A stretch of DNA of 64,000 nt from assembly GCA_001464475.1 (NCBI GenBank), contig LNDX01000017.1, positions 16,449 to 80,448 on the forward strand, read 5' to 3'. Under the pieces are notes generated by a model. That model worked only from the letters and a program-made list of their open reading frames with translations. It made no database searches and had not been told where the DNA came from. This document shows, in pieces, positions 60,629 to 64,000 of the stretch; position 1 is the stretch's first letter, and each line of letters starts with the position of its first letter. The stretch comes from Flavobacteriaceae bacterium Ga0077528 (GTDB lineage Bacteria; Bacteroidota; Bacteroidia; Flavobacteriales; Flavobacteriaceae). Both the position numbers and the translations under genes were made by a program.

Positions 60629-63034
60629 ATGACCGAAACACAAAACAAAGTCGAAATTACTTTTGAAGATTTTAAAACCGAAGTTTTAAACGATTATAAA
60701 ATTGCCACTATCAGTAGAGAATGTAGTCTATTAGGTAGACGTGAAGTCCTAACTGGAAAAGCCAAATTTGGTATTTTCGGTGACGGAAAAGAAGTACCAC
60801 AATTAGCCTTAGCTAAAGCGTTTAAAAATGGTGATTTCCGTTCTGGATACTATCGTGACCAGACTTTTATGATGGCAATTGGAGCAATGAATATCGAACA
60901 ATTCTTTGCCGGATTGTATGGTCATACCGACATCAATTTCGATCCTATGAGCGCTGGTCGTCAAATGGGTGGACACTTTGCAACACATTCTTTAGATGGC
61001 AAAGGAAATTGGAATAATCTTACACAACAAAAAAATTCAAGTGCCGATATTTCTCCAACTGCTGGGCAAATGCCAAGATTGTTGGGATTAGCTCAAGCTT
61101 CTAAAATTTTCAGAAATGTAAAAGGATTAGAAGACAAAACTAATTTTTCAATCAACGGAAATGAAGTAGCTTGGGGTACCATTGGAAATGCATCAACTTC
61201 TGAAGGTTTATTTTTTGAAACAATTAATGCTGCTGGTGTTTTACAAGTGCCAATGGTAATGAGTGTTTGGGATGATGAATACGGAATTTCTGTTCATGCC
61301 AGACATCAAACAACTAAAGAAAATATATCAGAAATTCTTAAAGGGTTTCAACGTGATGAAGATAATAATGGTTATGAAATTCTTACTGTAAAAGGTTGGG
61401 ATTATCCAGCTTTAGTAGCCACTTACGAAAAAGCTGCAGCCATTGCTCGTGAAGAACATGTACCTGTTTTAATTCACGTTCAAGAATTGACGCAACCACA
61501 AGGACATTCAACTTCTGGTAGTCACGAACGTTATAAAAATGCTGAAAGATTAGCTTGGGAAGCTCAGTTTGATTGTTTAGCTCAAATGCGCAATTGGTTA
61601 GTCGATAATAATCTTGCGACTACAGAAGAATTAGATGAAATCGATAATCAAGCTAAAAAAGACGTTTTAGAAGGTAAGAAAAATGCTTGGACAGCCTTTG
61701 TTGCACCATTAAAAGAAGAACAAAATGAATTAGTTGCTTTACTTACATCGATTGCTGCTTCAAGTGCTAATAAAGTTTTTATTGATCCTATTATCAATGA
61801 CTTAAAAAGCATTAAAGAACCTATTCGCAAAGATATTCTTACAACAGCAAGAAAAGTTTTAAGAATGATTTTATCTGAAAGTGGTCAACCGCAATTAGCT
61901 TCTTGGATTACAAATTATATTGCAAAAATTCAACCTAAATTCAGTTCGCATTTATTTTCTGAATCCGACAAGAACATTTTAACCTCATCTGAGGTTGCTC
62001 CTACTTATGATGCTGCTGCAGAAGAAGTTGATGCTCGTTTGGTTTTAAGAGATAACTTCGATGCTATTTTCTCTAAATATCCAGAAACTTTAATTTTTGG
62101 AGAAGATTCTGGGAACATTGGTGACGTTAATCAAGGTTTAGAAGGAATGCAAGAAAAATATGGTGAACTTCGTGTTGCCGATGTCGGAATTCGTGAAGCA
62201 ACCATTCTTGGTCAAGGAATTGGTATGGCAATGCGTGGTTTACGTCCTATTGCTGAAATTCAATATTTAGATTATTTGTTGTATGCCATTCAAATTATGA
62301 GTGATGATTTAGCAACACTACAATACAGAACTGCTGGAAGACAAAAAGCTCCATTAATCATCAGAACTCGTGGTCACCGTTTAGAAGGTGTTTGGCATTC
62401 TGGTTCACCAATGGGAATGATTATCAATGCAATCCGTGGAATTCATGTTTTAGTTCCTAGAAATATGACTAAAGCTGCAGGATTTTACAATACGTTATTA
62501 GAAAAAGACGAACCAGCTTTAGTAGTAGAATGCCTAAATGGTTACCGTTTGAAAGAAAAAATGCCAACCAATTTAGGTGAATTCAAAACTCCTATTGGTG
62601 TTGTAGAAACTATTAAAGAAGGTAGCGATATTACTTTAGTGTCTTATGGTTCAACTTTAAGATTAGTAGAACAAGCTGCTAAAGAATTAGAAACTGTTGG
62701 AATAAGTGCAGAAATCATTGATATTCAATCGTTATTACCATTTGATATCAATCACGATATTGTAAAAAGTGTTGCCAAAACGAATCGTTTGTTAGTAATT
62801 GATGAAGACGTTCCTGGTGGAGCTAGTGCTTATATCTTACAAGAAATTGTAGAAGTTCAAAATGCTTATCAACATTTAGATAGTGCACCTCAAACATTAG
62901 CGTCAAAACCACATCGACCTGCTTATGGAACTGATGGCGATTATTTTTCTAAACCATCTGTTGAAGATATCTTTGAAAAAGTTTATGCTATTATGCACGA
63001 AGCAAAACCAAAAGTTTTTCCAAGTTTATACTAA
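60629..63034 (+). CDS. Fused 2-oxoacid dehydrogenase E1 alpha/beta
   Basis: An 801-residue fusion of E1 alpha and E1 beta of the pyruvate/branched-chain ketoacid dehydrogenase family, using thiamine diphosphate. The alpha half has FRSGYYRDQTFMMAIG, MGGHFATHSLDGKGNW and the TPP segment IGNASTSEGLFFETINAAG...DDEYGISVHARHQT. The beta half (about 480-801) has LIFGEDSGNIGDVNQGLEG, VGIREATILGQGIGMAM, EIQYLDYLLYAIQIM and RTRGHRLEGVWHSGSPMG. In Flavobacteria such fusions act on branched-chain or related 2-oxoacids (inference). I use the ATG at 60629; a frame-open region upstream to 60566 lacks conservation. A -7 element (TAAATTTG, 60500-60507) lies upstream. Confidence 0.93.
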   Translation: MTETQNKVEITFEDFKTEVLNDYKIATISRECSLLGRREVLTGKAKFGIFGDGKEVPQLALAKAFKNGDFRSGYYRDQTFMMAIGAMNIEQFFAGLYGHTDINFDPMSAGRQMGGHFATHSLDGKGNWNNLTQQKNSSADISPTAGQMPRLLGLAQASKIFRNVKGLEDKTNFSINGNEVAWGTIGNASTSEGLFFETINAAGVLQVPMVMSVWDDEYGISVHARHQTTKENISEILKGFQRDEDNNGYEILTVKGWDYPALVATYEKAAAIAREEHVPVLIHVQELTQPQGHSTSGSHERYKNAERLAWEAQFDCLAQMRNWLVDNNLATTEELDEIDNQAKKDVLEGKKNAWTAFVAPLKEEQNELVALLTSIAASSANKVFIDPIINDLKSIKEPIRKDILTTARKVLRMILSESGQPQLASWITNYIAKIQPKFSSHLFSESDKNILTSSEVAPTYDAAAEEVDARLVLRDNFDAIFSKYPETLIFGEDSGNIGDVNQGLEGMQEKYGELRVADVGIREATILGQGIGMAMRGLRPIAEIQYLDYLLYAIQIMSDDLATLQYRTAGRQKAPLIIRTRGHRLEGVWHSGSPMGMIINAIRGIHVLVPRNMTKAAGFYNTLLEKDEPALVVECLNGYRLKEKMPTNLGEFKTPIGVVETIKEGSDITLVSYGSTLRLVEQAAKELETVGISAEIIDIQSLLPFDINHDIVKSVAKTNRLLVIDEDVPGGASAYILQEIVEVQNAYQHLDSAPQTLASKPHRPAYGTDGDYFSKPSVEDIFEKVYAIMHEAKPKVFPSLY

Positions 63035-63125
63035 ACTCATCAGCAATATACAAAAAATGACCTTGTTGTGGGATATATTACCAAAAAATCGTAGAAAAAA
63101 TGATTAACTTAAAACCAACGGAAAG

Positions 63126-64000
63126 ATGAAAAAAAAGTTAAAACAAATTCCAAAGACATTACTTTTATGTCTAATTATCTTTTTTACAAGCTGTAATAAA
63201 GACGAACTTTATGAAGCCGACAATCTGTCAAAAACAAAAGCAACTTCACGCTTTGTAACATTTAATGAACTCAAAAAGAACCAAAAAGCATTTGGAGAGT
63301 TTCAAGAAATTGAACAGAAAGTTAGTTTAGCTAAATCCTCAAGCCAAGCTGGATTAAGTTCAAGACTTGTTTATCTAAGTCAATATAATTTTTCAATTGA
63401 TACCGATAAAATACTTTTGATAGAAAATGGAGATTATAAATCGTATACTTTTGCTGTTTACAGAGATGACGAAACAGAGAAAACAGAAAATCTTGTAATT
63501 ACTCAAAAGAATAATGAAATAAATGCTTATTTGTCAAAATACACTTTAACAGAATTCGAAAAGCAAAAAATTGAAAATAAGGAATATCTTGATTTGACCA
63601 ACAAAACAGAAATAACAAAACTACAAAATGAAACATTCGTTGGTCCTTGCGATCCTGTAGTTTTAAAAATTGAAGCCGTTTATAATGAAAATGGTGAAAT
63701 GATTGGTAGTATAATATATTGGTTTTTTCCATGCAGTGGAAGTGGATCTGGTGGAGGTGGCGGCGAAAGTTCAGGTGGTGGTAGTTCGACAGGAGGAAGT
63801 AGTAGTTCGACAGGAGGAAGTAGTTCGACAGGAGGAAGTGGATCAGGCAATAGTGGAGGTTTAACTAGTGGTAGTAACAATCCTGGAGACGGATGGTTTG
63901 GAAGCGTTGGTGGAGGAGCATATACTGGAGGAGGTTCTTCGGAAAGTAGTGGCGCTGGTGGTCCAAATCCTAACAACTATCAAGACCCGAGTATATCTGA
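63126..64000 (+). CDS. Lipoprotein with Gly/Ser-rich linker (3' end outside window)
   Basis: At least 291 residues; the gene runs off the right edge. It starts MKKKLKQIPKTLLLCLIIFFTSC, a lipoprotein signal. The N-terminal domain (about 24-200) is mixed helical/beta and contains KNQKAFGEFQEIEQKVSLAKSSSQAGL and VVLKIEAVYNENGEMIGSIIYWFFPCSG. It is followed by about 45 residues of Gly/Ser/Thr repeats encoded by tandem AGTTCGACAGGAGGAAGT-type units, then a Gly/Asn-rich segment. A linker of this kind usually joins an anchor domain to a variable C-terminal domain (toxin, adhesin or enzyme), which lies outside the window. Confidence 0.8.
   Translation, partial: MKKKLKQIPKTLLLCLIIFFTSCNKDELYEADNLSKTKATSRFVTFNELKKNQKAFGEFQEIEQKVSLAKSSSQAGLSSRLVYLSQYNFSIDTDKILLIENGDYKSYTFAVYRDDETEKTENLVITQKNNEINAYLSKYTLTEFEKQKIENKEYLDLTNKTEITKLQNETFVGPCDPVVLKIEAVYNENGEMIGSIIYWFFPCSGSGSGGGGGESSGGGSSTGGSSSSTGGSSSTGGSGSGNSGGLTSGSNNPGDGWFGSVGGGAYTGGGSSESSGAGGPNPNNYQDPSIS

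Noticed and set aside
63680..63976. Proline-rich 98-residue protein on the minus strand
   Set aside because: It is the complement of the Gly/Ser-rich linker of the lipoprotein at 63126 and has no independent signal.

Overview
This window is a piece of a Bacteroidetes chromosome, most likely Flavobacterium or a close relative. It is AT-rich (about one third G+C by eye). Secreted proteins have signal peptides ending in NAQ, SAQ or KAQ, or lipoboxes ending in SC. Several genes are preceded by the Bacteroidetes promoter TTTG-N19/20-TAnnTTTG. Many families are ones known mainly from Flavobacteria (DUF4920, DUF3667, DUF6671, LETM1-related biofilm protein, fused E1 alpha/beta). No rRNA, tRNA, CRISPR array, complete insertion sequence or prophage was seen.

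Layout. 1-2.0 kb: a truncated rtcB (RNA ligase) diverges from a WYL regulator, with an operator-like palindrome, a promoter and a heptamer repeat between them. 2.0-7.1 kb: an accessory block whose genes from 3.1 kb on all point right and are separated by related spacers of about 120-165 bp. It looks like an integron-type cassette array without an integrase in view, and includes a secreted-protein gene broken by one stop codon. 7.2-10.1 kb: DUF3667 protein, secreted esterase with a starch-binding-like domain, membrane protein. 10.4-17.5 kb: a MarR-controlled fatty-acid beta-oxidation operon (fadN-fadA-fadE), interrupted twice by near-identical four-helix-bundle genes with inverted-repeat flanks. 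17.5-19.9 kb: lipoprotein, YdeI-like and LETM1-related proteins.

19.9-30.2 kb is an inorganic-carbon region. A LysR regulator diverges from an apparent seven-gene operon: SPFH lipoprotein, NADP-isocitrate dehydrogenase, two small proteins, DUF6671 protein, Sua5/TsaC and SbtA-type bicarbonate transporter. Convergent to it are a SulP transporter and a beta-carbonic anhydrase, followed by oxyR. Sua5 uses bicarbonate as a substrate, so transporter, hydration enzyme, consumer and CO2 producer sit side by side.

30.2-43 kb is mostly housekeeping: two small paralogues, mnmD, a cytochrome c lipoprotein, two DUF4920 proteins, ilvE, a PLP enzyme, an S41 protease, selO, glmM, acpH and an AlkD-type DNA glycosylase. 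42.5-50.6 kb carries envelope proteins, a ClC channel, and a Fic protein with an operator-like inverted repeat inside its promoter. 50.6-55.2 kb: uvrA, a Bro-N/DinD-like gene that appears to have inserted at the 3' end of uvrA and left a duplicated uvrA tail, and a LOG-family gene. 55.3-60.3 kb: a translationally coupled three-gene surface-modification operon (MBOAT acyltransferase, SGNH-like partner, and an M1-peptidase-like protein that lacks the zinc site and ends in a predicted outer-membrane barrel). 60.6-63.0 kb: fused branched-chain-type ketoacid dehydrogenase E1. The right edge cuts a lipoprotein with a Gly/Ser-rich linker.

The best candidates for something not yet described are the cassette-like array (3.0-6.3 kb), the inorganic-carbon/Sua5 operon, the mobile four-helix-bundle units inside the fad operon, the DinD-like insertion behind uvrA, and the pseudo-peptidase/barrel in the acyltransferase operon.
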